From Oenococcus sp. UCMA 16435 (lineage in GTDB: Bacteria > Bacillota > Bacilli > Lactobacillales > Lactobacillaceae), in NCBI GenBank assembly GCA_004010835.2, contig CP030868.2, positions 1,488,001 to 1,552,000 on the forward strand: a DNA stretch of 64,000 nt, in the 5' to 3' direction. Positions 7,745 to 16,563 of the stretch are shown in pieces. Made by a program: the position numbers and the translations under genes. Position 1 is the first letter of the stretch, and every line of letters begins with the position of its first letter. The notes beneath the pieces are model-generated. The model made no database searches, was not told the origin of the DNA, and worked only from the letters and a program-made list of their open reading frames with translations.

Positions 7745-7815
7745 AGTGGTGTTGAGTAACGGTTACTCAGTTGTTTCATAAGCAATTTTTATAGGTTCGA
7801 CTCCTGTCACCACGT
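7745..7815 (+). ncRNA. tRNA-like element with CAU anticodon downstream of the T-box
   Basis: The sequence folds as a cloverleaf: a 6-bp acceptor GTGGTG/CACCAC (the first pair is A-G mismatched), T8 T9, D stem GAGT/ACTC with loop AACGGTT, anticodon stem GTTGT/GCAAT with loop TTCATAA (anticodon CAT at 7777-7779), a 4-base variable loop, and T stem ATAGG/CCTGT with loop TTCGACT. Invariant bases T8, A14, G18G19, T33, and T54 T55 C56 A58 are present. No CCA is encoded and the discriminator is T. It lies about 40 bases after the T-box terminator and before the sulfhydrylase gene. It may be a tRNA-Met pseudogene, a functional unusual tRNA, or a regulatory tRNA mimic. Confidence 0.55.
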
Positions 7816-7843
7816 TTGTATGTGAAACACTTTGGAGGATTTA

Positions 7844-7924
7844 ATGAGCAGAATTGGACAACACAAAGTTAATAAATGGTTAACCCTTTGGCAAGGCGAA
7901 GGCTTGGTACAGACACGAATGTGA
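7844..7924 (+). CDS. Putative 26-residue leader ORF upstream of metY
   Basis: An ATG preceded by TTTGGAGGATTTA, the strongest ribosome site in this leader, opens a 26-codon ORF (starts MSRIGQHKVNKW, ends LVQTRM) that stops about 110 bases before the sulfhydrylase gene. The peptide has two tryptophans and five basic residues, and no recognisable family. It contains one internal and one terminal Met only, so a simple Met-codon attenuator is not evident. It could be a small protein, an upstream ORF, or a gene remnant that kept its ribosome site. Confidence 0.4.
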   Translation: MSRIGQHKVNKWLTLWQGEGLVQTRM

Positions 7925-8032
7925 GGAAGGCAAATGTATTTCTTTTGATATACAATCTTTTTTTAATTCAAAGATTAAAATCTTATTAAGCAAATATCCA
8001 AATCAGACAAAAATATAATCGAGGTAAACACA

Positions 8033-9313
8033 TTGGAAAATAATTATCGTTTTGAAACAGAACAAGTTCATGCCGGCCAAGAAAATCCTGATCCGGCAAC
8101 TGGTGCAAGGGCAGTACCGATTTATCAAACATCGTCATTTGTTTTCAAGGATGCCAAAGAGGCTGCTGGCCGTTTTGCTTTAACAGATCCGGGAAATATC
8201 TATGGCCGTTTAACGAATCCAACCAATTCGGCCTTTGAAGCACGGATTGCCGTTTTAGAAGGTGGCAGCAGCGCAATTTCTTTGGCTTCGGGAGCAGCTG
8301 CCGTTACTGCAGCGATTTTAAATGTTGCCGGGGCTGGAGACCACATTGTTTCTGCGTCGACACTCTATGGTGGTACTTATGAATTATTTAGTGAGACTTT
8401 AAAAAAACTTGGAATTGAAACGACTTTTGTCGATCCCGATGATCCGGCAAATTTTCAAGCAGCTATTAAAGAAAACACCAAAGCAATTTTCTTTGAAAGC
8501 CTTGGCAATCCGGCAATTAATATCGTTGACTTTCAAGCCGTTGCAGCAATTGCAAAAAAATATAAAATTATTACAATTGTTGATTCAACCTTTGCCACTC
8601 CTTTTTTGGTCCGTCCCTTTGATTATGGCATTGATGTTGTCGTCCATTCGGCTACGAAATTTATCGGTGGACACGGTACAACGATTGGTGGTGTTGTTGT
8701 TGAAAAAGGAGATTTTGATTATCAGGCATCAAATCGTTATCCCGATTTTGTAAATCCAACTGCTTCGTATAATGGCCTGATTTGGTCCGACCTAAAAGGA
8801 GCAGCTTTTACAACAAAAATCAGAGCAGAACATTTGCGCGATACCGGAGCGACTTTATCGCCACAGTCTGCTTGGTACTTTTTGCAAGGACTTGAAACGC
8901 TTTCCCTGAGAATCGAACGTCATGTCTCGAATACTCGTAAAATAGTTGATTACTTGCAGCAGCATCCAAAGGTCGCTTGGGTTTCCTACCCGGAAACCGA
9001 GGATTCGAAATATAAAGCACTGGCACAAAAGTATTTTCCCAAAGGGACTGGATCTATCTTTACTTTTGGTTTGAAAGCCGGTGAATCGGGAGCAGGAACT
9101 TTGATTGATAATCTGAAAATTTTCTCTCTATTGGCAAATGTTGGTGACGTCAAATCATTAATTATCCATCCCAAATCAACCACTCATGCACAGTTAAATG
9201 ACCAACAATTGAAAGCTGTTGGAATTACACCGGATTTAATTAGAGTTTCAATTGGTATTGAAAATGTCGAAGATTTAATTGCCGACTTGGACCAGGCTTT
9301 GGAAAAAGTTTAA
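8033..9313 (+). CDS. metY: O-acetylhomoserine sulfhydrylase (Cys/Met metabolism PLP enzyme)
   Basis: A 426-residue member of the Cys/Met metabolism PLP family, the length typical of O-acetylhomoserine aminocarboxypropyltransferase. Signatures include ETEQVHAGQ at the start, [12 protein letters not shown], and the PLP lysine in [18 protein letters not shown] (Lys about residue 207). It converts O-acetylhomoserine and sulfide (or methanethiol) to homocysteine (or methionine) in the cytosol. The start is TTG with GAGG 8 bases upstream. A T-box, a tRNA-like element and a small ORF precede it, so expression should respond to uncharged tRNA. azlC follows after 38 bases. Confidence 0.9.
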   Translation: MENNYRFETEQVHAGQENPDPATGARAVPIYQTSSFVFKDAKEAAGRFALTDPGNIYGRLTNPTNSAFEARIAVLEGGSSAISLASGAAAVTAAILNVAGAGDHIVSASTLYGGTYELFSETLKKLGIETTFVDPDDPANFQAAIKENTKAIFFESLGNPAINIVDFQAVAAIAKKYKIITIVDSTFATPFLVRPFDYGIDVVVHSATKFIGGHGTTIGGVVVEKGDFDYQASNRYPDFVNPTASYNGLIWSDLKGAAFTTKIRAEHLRDTGATLSPQSAWYFLQGLETLSLRIERHVSNTRKIVDYLQQHPKVAWVSYPETEDSKYKALAQKYFPKGTGSIFTFGLKAGESGAGTLIDNLKIFSLLANVGDVKSLIIHPKSTTHAQLNDQQLKAVGITPDLIRVSIGIENVEDLIADLDQALEKV

Positions 9314-9351
9314 AAACTATGATTATTAATTGCTAAAGGAACAAGTAATCT

Positions 9352-10053
9352 ATGAATTCGAGTTTAACCTATCGTTCAGGAATTAAAGATGTTTTACCAA
9401 CTGTATTTGGCTATATTGGGGTTGGCATGGCTTTTGGAATTGTTGCTAATACAAACCATTTGTCAATTTTAGCCGTCTTTTTTATGTCTTTATTGGTATA
9501 CGCGGGCTCTGTTCAATTTGTTATTTCGGCCATGCTTTTGACTGGCAGCCCGATTTCAACAATTGTCTTATCGGCCTTTTTAATTAATTCTCGTATCATT
9601 TTAATGGGAACTTCAATTGCGAGGTATTTTAAGAAAAGCAGCCTCCTACAGAATATTTTTATTGGTAGTTTATTAACAGACGAAACCTTTGCCTTGGCAA
9701 TGACCAAAGTTAACAAGACTGATAATCATTTAACGACAACCTGGTTTAATGCTGCAAATATAGTTGCTTATTTCATATGGATCATTTCAACAGTTGCTGG
9801 CTGCGCACTAGGAAAATTGATTAAAAATCCAGCTAAATTCGGCTTGGATTTTGCTTTAATTGCCATGTTTATCGGTCTACTTTATTTGCAAATAATTAAC
9901 GATCATAGTAAGACGATTCGATTACAATTGACAGTTGTTATTTCTGTAGTGATAATGATGTACTTTTTAATGCGTTGTTTTTCTGGAAATATTGCTTTGT
10001 TATTGGCGACAATTATTGGCTGTCTGTTGGGAATGAAGATCACAAAAAAATGA
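9352..10053 (+). CDS. azlC: AzlC-family branched-chain amino acid exporter subunit
   Basis: A 233-residue membrane protein with about seven hydrophobic segments and family motifs GYIGVGMAFGIVA near the start, LVYAGSVQFV, and LLTDETFALAM. AzlC works with the small AzlD as an exporter of branched-chain and related amino acids. The gene follows metY by 38 bases and overlaps azlD by 4 bases, so it is probably within the T-box-controlled unit. The transported substrate in this organism is unknown; methionine is a possible inference from the context. Confidence 0.85.
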   Translation: MNSSLTYRSGIKDVLPTVFGYIGVGMAFGIVANTNHLSILAVFFMSLLVYAGSVQFVISAMLLTGSPISTIVLSAFLINSRIILMGTSIARYFKKSSLLQNIFIGSLLTDETFALAMTKVNKTDNHLTTTWFNAANIVAYFIWIISTVAGCALGKLIKNPAKFGLDFALIAMFIGLLYLQIINDHSKTIRLQLTVVISVVIMMYFLMRCFSGNIALLLATIIGCLLGMKITKK

Positions 10054-10367
10054 CAACAAAAATTGGCATAACAATTTTATTGTGTGGTTTGGTTGCCTGG
10101 CTTTCGCGCTTATTGCCGTTTTTGCTTTTAAAGAAAATCAAATTGGCAACATGGTTTACTGACTTTTTATCATTTGTACCAATCGCGATTATCGCAGCAA
10201 TTTTAACTGAAAACTTATTGATTGAAAAAAATGGCCAATGGCCAAGTTTGAATTTTAGCAATTGTTTGGCCGCAATACCGACTCTGTTAGCAGGATTTTT
10301 GAGCAAAAGTTTATTAGTTATTGTAATTGTTGGAGTAATTTCAATGGCCTTATTGAAAGCATTTTAA
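10050..10367 (+). CDS. azlD: AzlD-family branched-chain amino acid transport subunit
   Basis: A 105-residue protein with four transmembrane helices and the AzlD pattern (RLLPFLLLKKIK near residue 25, FVPIAIIAAILTENL). The start is the ATG of an ATGA overlap with the azlC stop, which indicates translational coupling. The reading frame is open upstream inside azlC, but those codons are unlikely to be used. It is the partner of AzlC. Confidence 0.85.
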   Translation: MTTKIGITILLCGLVAWLSRLLPFLLLKKIKLATWFTDFLSFVPIAIIAAILTENLLIEKNGQWPSLNFSNCLAAIPTLLAGFLSKSLLVIVIVGVISMALLKAF

Positions 10368-11011
10368 AAACTAGTAAAACGAGTGGCATAAAATAAAGAA
10401 ACAAAACTTCTGTATGTTCTTTGTGTCCGCCAGAAGATATTAATCCTGACCAATTGGGGTTTCGATCTTCTTAGTCTAAAACCATGCTTGTACCTGTTAA
10501 TTCAGTAATTTCTAGTTTTATTTATTTGTTCCCTTGTTGAATGATAAGATAATAAATTTACTCTAAACTATTTATTCTCGTAAAACGAGTTTGTTACTTT
10601 CTCGATTCGCCAAGGAAGTAAACACGTGTTGTCCCCGTTTTCATTTTTTGTGCGTATCATTAGAATCTAACTGTTCTGCCGATGCGATAGATAAAATACT
10701 AAGATCGCTATTATCAATAGCCAATATAATCCAGAAACTGATGAAATGACTAGCTGATAATTGCTCCCGAGTGTTTAAAACGCTCCGATAAAAGGGCCGG
10801 TCGCAACTCCAATCGATTGAGCAGATTGTATAAAAGAAGCATTTCTTTGAATATAATCTAGATCTGTTGAGCTCTGAAATTTGTGAATGAGAAATTCATT
10901 TGTTTTATCTGTATAAATTATTTATAGGAATATTTCATTAATAAACAAAAAATATTTCAAAGTATATTCAAAATAAGGGATACTTAATATAATGCTAAGG
11001 AAGCAAAAAAA
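10368..11011. other. Gene-poor stretch with a decayed transporter remnant
   Basis: Between azlD and the methyltransferase the only coding signal I see is the MFS remnant on the minus strand (10667-10905). The segment 10380-10660 has no convincing ORF, tRNA or terminator. Confidence 0.6.
10667..10905 (-). pseudogene. MFS transporter remnant with in-frame stop
   Basis: Read on the minus strand, one frame gives an MFS-like stretch (NASFIQSAQSIGVATGPFIGAF), then a TAA, then in the same frame TLGSNYQLVISSVSGLYWLL and a hydrophobic tail to a TAG. The GPFIGAF motif matches the transmembrane segment 5 region of DHA-type drug exporters. Only about 80 codons remain, there is no start codon or ribosome site, and the rest of the gene is missing. 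The break is a substitution-type nonsense codon, not a frameshift. Confidence 0.6.
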
Positions 11012-11698
11012 GTGGAAAAAGGTAAGATTAAATACGGTGTTGATGCTCCTTTAGTACCAATTACATGTATTTCGGTAGGCATTATTGTTTTAGGATTTTG
11101 GTTTCCTTCTCACGGTTACCTGTTTGCCTGGATAACTTTTATTTATGGCTTATCGATGATAATAGGTAGAATCATCTTTTTGCATACCTCATTACGTGGC
11201 AAGTTCCTTGTCTGGAACAAAATTATTGAAGGTTTAAATATTTCTAAAAATTCGCAGATTTTGGATTTAGGCTGTGGTCACGGAACGGTCTTAATTAAAT
11301 TTGCTCAAAAGATTGATGATTCAGGAAAAGCGATCGGAGTCGATTTATGGCGTAACGTTGATCAATCCAATAACAGCTCAGTAGCTACTGAAAAAAATTT
11401 AAAGTTAGCCAATGTTGATCAAAGAACTGATCTGATTACAGCTGATATGGCTGAACTTCCTTTGAAAGATGCGAGCTTCGATTTTGTTGTTTCCAGCATG
11501 GCTTTTCATAATATCAAGCCTAGACAGCAAAGAGAAAAGGCGTTATGTGAAGCCTGCCGTGTATTGAAAAATGGCCGTAAATTGATCATTGTTGATACCG
11601 GTAATAATTTTAAAGAGTATCGTAAAACATTAGAAGAACAAAAACTTATTCATATCAAATTAACAGTTGCTGGTTTTAATGGTTGGTGGACAGGATGA
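11012..11698 (+). CDS. Membrane-anchored class I SAM-dependent methyltransferase, possibly truncated
   Basis: A 228-residue protein: two N-terminal transmembrane segments (about residues 15-60), then a class I methyltransferase with motif I ILDLGCGHGTVLIKFA (about 84), an acidic GVDLW, and motif IV SFDFVVSSMAFHNI. GTG start with AAGGAAG upstream. The ORF stops at TGA immediately after GWWTG; the same frame continues with VRLLSKQKK to a natural-looking end near the terminator. TGG to TGA would explain this, so the C-terminus may be cut by about 15 residues. Activity could survive, because the catalytic motifs are intact. Substrate unknown. Confidence 0.75.
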   Translation: MEKGKIKYGVDAPLVPITCISVGIIVLGFWFPSHGYLFAWITFIYGLSMIIGRIIFLHTSLRGKFLVWNKIIEGLNISKNSQILDLGCGHGTVLIKFAQKIDDSGKAIGVDLWRNVDQSNNSSVATEKNLKLANVDQRTDLITADMAELPLKDASFDFVVSSMAFHNIKPRQQREKALCEACRVLKNGRKLIIVDTGNNFKEYRKTLEEQKLIHIKLTVAGFNGWWTG

Positions 11699-11744
11699 GT
11701 ACGTCTGTTATCCAAGCAGAAAAAGATAAAAGCATTAATTAATC

Positions 11745-11773
11745 AAGGCGTAACTTTCATATTGCGTCTTTTT
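11745..11773 (+). terminator. Terminator after the methyltransferase
   Basis: AAGGCGTAA (11745-11753) pairs with TTGCGTCTT (11762-11770), with two G-T pairs, followed by T3. It places the natural gene end downstream of the present TGA stop. Confidence 0.6.
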
Positions 11774-11870
11774 AGTATTTTGCAATCAAAAAAATATGGG
11801 AAACTTTAGGATTTATTCATTACATGAATTAGACCCATAGTACTGCTTTGATTAAAAATCAATGACAAAC

Positions 11871-11888
11871 GGTTGACACCTGTCAACC
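11871..11888. promoter_or_regulatory. Palindrome resembling the TetR operators at 3.2 kb
   Basis: GGTTGACACCTGTCAACC has 8-bp arms around a 2-bp centre. It shares the GTTGACA/GTCAAC arms with the twin operators at 3166-3217, though the half-site spacing differs by 1 bp. The flanking 11774-12078 contains no ORF I can support. Confidence 0.4.
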
Positions 11889-12078
11889 AAAAGGGCTTGC
11901 CTAATTATCTATGCCAATGCAAGAATAATTAGTCGGATTTATTAGCAGAACAAAATTATTTTTTATAAATGATAGTTGGTTTTCCGATAATTAATTTAAG
12001 TACACGTAAGCATGATAGCGAATAAGAGAGTTTTTCGTTTCATAACAATTATGGATTTTATGGAGACGGGTGGCTAAT

Positions 12079-14184
12079 TTGAATAATAGAACGTTATCTT
12101 TTCTGATTGGAATATTAACTATTTTTGCTTCAGTCTTGTTTTTTATGGTTGGAAATTATCAGCAGGCAGTGCAACAAGCAGAGAAGTAATATAACTTAAA
12201 TAGTGATTTCTATTCATTCCAGTTTCCCAATGTGGTCAATTCCAACAGCGAATACAAGGAACGGATCAAAGATCTCAACTGGGTCGCAGATAAAGTGGGT
12301 GTTAATTACTTGAAACGTGTTCGTTTTTCAGGTTTCAAGAAAGTTAATAATAAGCTTGACTATAATCAATCAGTTCAGAAAGTTAAATTTCAGATTTCTG
12401 CTGTAAAATCCACTAAAGTTATGAAAAACTTTGGCAAAAGTCCGGCAATAATAACAAAAAGCAGCAAAAATCTTGATAACAAAATTCCTGGCTATTCTGT
12501 GATGATTGAGCCGATTAAAGATTCCCTTAATACTCCTCAGTCGAGGGAAGGTACCTTTTTTATAGAGACTAAAAATAAGCAAAAAATTCATCAGTTCTTA
12601 ATACTGTTAGCGCAGCGCTTAAGCGAAAGAGAGAAAAAAGCATTTGATCAGACCGATTTTAAGATACGCGACTCAGGCAGCATAGCAGAAGTCAGTTTTA
12701 ATGATCCGGAGCAATTGAATCAACTAGTGAATATCCTTTTAATTTTTTTAATTATATTTTTAATCATGTTCCAATTATCTAATTCTAAGCAGCTGTCAGT
12801 TTACAGACTAAATGGAATTTCAACTGTTAGATCCTTTGTTTTATCGTTGGGAGGAACTTGGCTGGTAAGTATTGCTATTACGATATTCATAGATTTTGTA
12901 TGTTGGTATTTTTTGCAATGGCGTTTGGGGCTTGGGATTCTTATAAAACAGATTGCCATATTCATTGCTATCCCACTGATAAGTTTTACTATAATTGATC
13001 TTTTGCAATCGTTGAGTTTTACCAACCGAATAAATAACAAAAACTATAATAAGTTTAATTTCATCTTTCTGTATGCTGTTAAAGGTATTTCTATCATTCT
13101 GTGTTTCTTTTCTTTAAATCCTTTGGTCCAGCTGTTTATTGGAGCTTATTCAAGCGTATCGGCATCAAAAGGAAATTATAATCAAAATAGATATGCAGTT
13201 TTTTATCCTGCTGAAACTGGAAATGACGCAGCACAACATACGTGGATGATGGCCAAATTTTAGATAATTCAATGTATGAACCCTCTGAATAACAAAAGAG
13301 CGATTGTGATAGATGATAGTGATCTTAATCAACCTGAATCAGTTCAAGAAGGAACAAAATCGGTTAAGGTAAATCCCAATTATTTGAAACTTTATGCCCT
13401 GTACGATATCAAAGGCAAAAGAATTCAAGTTTCGAAAAATGAAAAAAGCATTGTTCTTTGCGTACCCACAACTAGAAAAAAATATATAAAGGCCTTAATA
13501 AAGTATATTAAATATACGACTAAAAAATCCTTAGGCTATGTTCTAAAAATTAAATTATATTACACTCTAGAAAACAAAAATGAAAAATTTTTGAATATTA
13601 GTACAGGCAAAAAGTTGAATAATCAGACCATATTTATATCAACAAGCAAAAACTCATCTTTTATCAATAGAAACATCATGGATGGGCAGGGGAAAGAAGA
13701 TGGCTTAAAAATACCCGTAAAAGGTTCTTTGAGTGGAATGTATAATTCTATAAAACCTTTGCTGGAGAAAAATAATTATGCTGATAATTATCTTCAATTA
13801 GTCAGATTAAAAGATATTCCCGAAGAGCAATTAAAACTAGGTATAGGAAATGTTATTGCACAAAGCATTCTTGTACTTACCGGGTTTTTAATTACTTTTA
13901 TATTGATTATTCATGTGACTTTGCTTTTTTTCAGGGTTTTTAAACATAGCATTATTGTCAAGAGAATAAACGGTTTCTCTAAAGCTTTGTCCTATAAGGA
14001 GTTATGGTTTTTAACTGTTTTTCAGTATACGGTTATGCTAAGTATGCTTGGTTTTCAAGGCATTTTAAATACAGAAAAAATGGTGTCGCTTGTTGTTATA
14101 GCAACATTAGAAATTGTAATTAATTTAAACACTATTAATCATCTGGAAAATAAAAATATGGGGAATGTTATCAATGGCGAATAA
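12079..14184 (+). pseudogene. DUF1430-like bacteriocin-associated membrane protein with two in-phase stops
   Basis: One continuous frame of about 700 codons from a TTG at 12079 reads as a single membrane protein: an N-terminal signal/TM segment (LSFLIGILTIFASVLFFMVG), a long extracytoplasmic domain, a cluster of transmembrane helices near 12720-13130, a second extracytoplasmic domain, and four C-terminal helices. Two stops interrupt it in phase, TAA at 12187 and TAG at 13261, with no frameshift. Fragment 12232-13263 and fragment 13276-14184 would otherwise be orphan ORFs. The layout matches bacteriocin-associated integral membrane (DUF1430-type) proteins that pair with a MacB-like ATPase, and such an ATPase gene follows and overlaps. 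Family call is from layout and context; confidence in the split-gene reading is high. Confidence 0.65.
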
Positions 14185-14818
14185 TAAAATTGTGAAAATT
14201 GATGGCCTGAATAAGAAGTTTAAGAGGAAAAATGTTTTTAGTGATTTTTCTTTATCTGTACCAGAAAAAGCAATTACCACTATATTTGGATCTAGTGGTA
14301 GCGGGAAATCGACATTGCTAAACATAGTCGGTTTGTTAGAAACTTATAATTCGGGAAACGTAGAGCTATTTGGACAAGAAACTCCGAAAATTAATAGTCG
14401 AAAAGCAATGCTTATTAGAAGAAATAAAATTGGTTATTTATTTCAAAATTTTGGCTTAATGGAAATCAATAACATCAAACAAAATTTGAACATTGGATTG
14501 CAGTATGAGAAATTGTCTGTCAAAGAAAAAAGAATTAAGATGGAGCAAGCATTAGAGCAAGTCGGGTTGAATAAGAAATTAAATGATCATATATATAATT
14601 TATCCGTTGGAGAACGACAAAGAGTGGCAATTGCACGAATATTGCTTAAACCAGCTGAACTTATCCTGGCAGATGAGCCAACTGGTTCTTTGGATCCGGA
14701 CAACAGAGACTATATTATGAAAAAATTACTGCAGATAAAAGACAAAGGAAAGACAATCCTAGTTGTATCTCACGATTCCAAATTTAAGGAAATAAGTGAT
14801 AATGTAGTGCAAATCTAA
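14174..14818 (+). CDS. ABC transporter ATP-binding protein (bacteriocin export/immunity type)
   Basis: A 214-residue MacB/LolD-type ATPase: Walker A GSSGSGKST (about 38-46), Q-loop FQNFGLM, signature YNLSVGERQRVAIARIL, Walker B LILADEPTGSLDP and H-loop VSHD. The ATG at 14174 is preceded by GGGGA; an in-frame ATG at 14165 is possible. It overlaps the end of the broken DUF1430-like gene, its usual partner. With the permease gene interrupted, this ATPase may be an orphan. No bacteriocin precursor was found just upstream. Confidence 0.85.
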   Translation: MANNKIVKIDGLNKKFKRKNVFSDFSLSVPEKAITTIFGSSGSGKSTLLNIVGLLETYNSGNVELFGQETPKINSRKAMLIRRNKIGYLFQNFGLMEINNIKQNLNIGLQYEKLSVKEKRIKMEQALEQVGLNKKLNDHIYNLSVGERQRVAIARILLKPAELILADEPTGSLDPDNRDYIMKKLLQIKDKGKTILVVSHDSKFKEISDNVVQI

Positions 14819-15017
14819 TTTTTGACGAAATATTTATTCATATTCGCTGGCGACGAATTTGAGTTCTTGATTTTTTTCAATTTTTTTCGGGGCTTGCATT
14901 CAACCGATTCTTTTTTTGAGTGAGTTTGCTGATCTGGCCTTTTTTCCATTGTGCCATCGTCAGTTCTACTAAAAAAACTACAATGGCATCTTTACAAAAA
15001 GAAAGCAGATTATACAT

Positions 15018-15051
15018 AGGAAGTTCATTACAGGAAGTTCATTACAAGAAG
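15018..15051 (+). repeat. 14-bp tandem duplication matching the start of a nearby XRE gene
   Basis: AGGAAGTTCATTAC is repeated twice without a gap (15018-15045). The copy at 15033-15051 matches 18 of 19 bases of 16573-16591, codons 4-10 of the XRE gene (GSSLQEA). It looks like the remnant of a second XRE-type gene in the otherwise uncoding 14819-15207 stretch. Confidence 0.45.
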
Positions 15052-15207
15052 AAGGAGAACAGAAAATTAAACCAGATTTTCGTTTTTGTCAACGTTCAAA
15101 TTTTTAATTAAAAAATTTCAATGTTTTCAATAAACGAAGTGTATAAATTAAGTTAACATATTTAAAGTTTATACTTCTAAAAAATATAACGAATCAGGAG
15201 GTTTGCC

Positions 15208-16083
15208 ATGCAAAAGATTGAAGGTCACCACTTAATGGTTAAAACAGCAGATGGTATTCGATGGCACTTAGTTGAAGCTGGTGTAAGCAATAAACTTACG
15301 GTGCTACTGGTAGCTGGTTTTCCAGAAAGTGCTTATGCTTGGCGCCGTGTAATACCAATATTAGCTAAAAGATATCATGTATTTGCAATTGATTTACCTG
15401 GGCAGGGTTACTCAAGTGTCCCAGCAACTGGATTTGATACTAAAACTACTAGTGAGCGTATACAAAATCTTCTCTCAAAACTAAATATAGGGAAATATAT
15501 ATATGTTGGTCATGATGTAGGTTCATGGGTGGGATTTGCCTTCGCGCATTTGTTTACGAAAAATCTTCTTGGTGTAGCTTTAATAGATGGTAATATCCCA
15601 AGCGTCACTTTATCAAATGCTATTCCGCTTGATTCAGAAAGTTGGCGAAGCTGGCATTTTTTGTTTAATGCTCTTCCTGACTTGCCAGAAACGTTGTTGA
15701 AGGGAAACGAACGAGAATTGCTTGAATGGTTTTTCTCAAACAAGGCTGCAAACTAGAAAGAGTCATTTTCTAAAGAAGATGTAGACTAGTATGAAAAAAA
15801 TTATACTATGCACGGGGTAATGCGTGGAATGTTGGGATATTATAGGGCCGTGCTGGAGGATATAAAGATCCACAAAAAATTTATTGAGCAAAAAATTAAA
15901 ATACCAATCCTTGCAGTAAGTGGAGAATTAGGGTCTTCACGGGATTTAGCAGATAAACTCACATCTTTTTGCGAAAAACTTCATGGTGAAACTATTCCTA
16001 AATCCGGACACTATGTTCCTGAAGAGGAACCACAAGCTTTATGCAAATGCTTGTCAACTTTTATTGATAATATTAATCGATAA
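15208..16083 (+). pseudogene. Alpha/beta hydrolase (epoxide-hydrolase type) with two in-phase TAG codons
   Basis: A 291-codon frame encodes an alpha/beta hydrolase: oxyanion/N-terminal region LLVAGFPESAYAWRRV, nucleophile elbow VGHDVGSWVG (Asp nucleophile, as in epoxide hydrolases and haloalkane dehalogenases), cap domain, and C-terminal catalytic His in KSGHYVPEEEP. TAG codons at 15754 and 15787 interrupt the cap domain, in frame, between NKAAN and YEKNYTMHG. AGGAGG before the ATG is intact. Both halves have normal codon use, so decay is recent. A full-length protein is the usual family length. Confidence 0.75.
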
Positions 16084-16491
16084 ATTTGGCAAAGTAGTTG
16101 TGGTTCATAGTCTTGATTCCAGAAACATCGTTAGACATTACGACAATTTTTATGGAATTTATAATATTGATCTTTTCAACGGTTCCAGATAGTGATCACA
16201 TAAAAAATAATCGTTTAGTTTTGTGATGTTAGCGGGTTATTAATCGCTATTAAATTCTGCCAATATTTGATATATTTCTAGTATGCCGAGTCTTGTTAAT
16301 GCAGGGCTTTTTTATAAGAGATAAATTGGCAACCTTTTGTTGAAAAAATGTGTGACCGATATTTTATGACTAGACATATATGAGAGTCGATTTAGGTTCT
16401 GAAGTTTCTAAATTAATCTGTCCAGCCTCACAAATTTAGTCAAATTATCTTTCAAAATTTTTCATTTAAATCTTTTATTAAGCCACAAATC
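16084..16491. other. Intergenic stretch without a supported feature
   Basis: No ORF with a ribosome site, tRNA or clear repeat is visible between the hydrolase remnant and the next terminator. Confidence 0.5.
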
Positions 16492-16522
16492 AATAAAGCA
16501 ACATGTTTGTTGCTTTATTTTT
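16492..16522. terminator. Rho-independent terminator
   Basis: AATAAAGCAAC (16492-16502) and GTTGCTTTATT (16509-16519) form a perfect 11-bp stem with a 6-base loop, followed by T4. It sits upstream of the XRE gene and insulates it. Confidence 0.85.
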
Positions 16523-16563
16523 TGCTTTGATAATCCCAAAATAAAAGTTGTTAAGGAGACCAG

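Noticed and set aside
14920..15111. 63-codon frame between the ABC ATPase and the hydrolase
   Set aside because: No ribosome site or family; part of it is the tandem duplication resembling the XRE gene.
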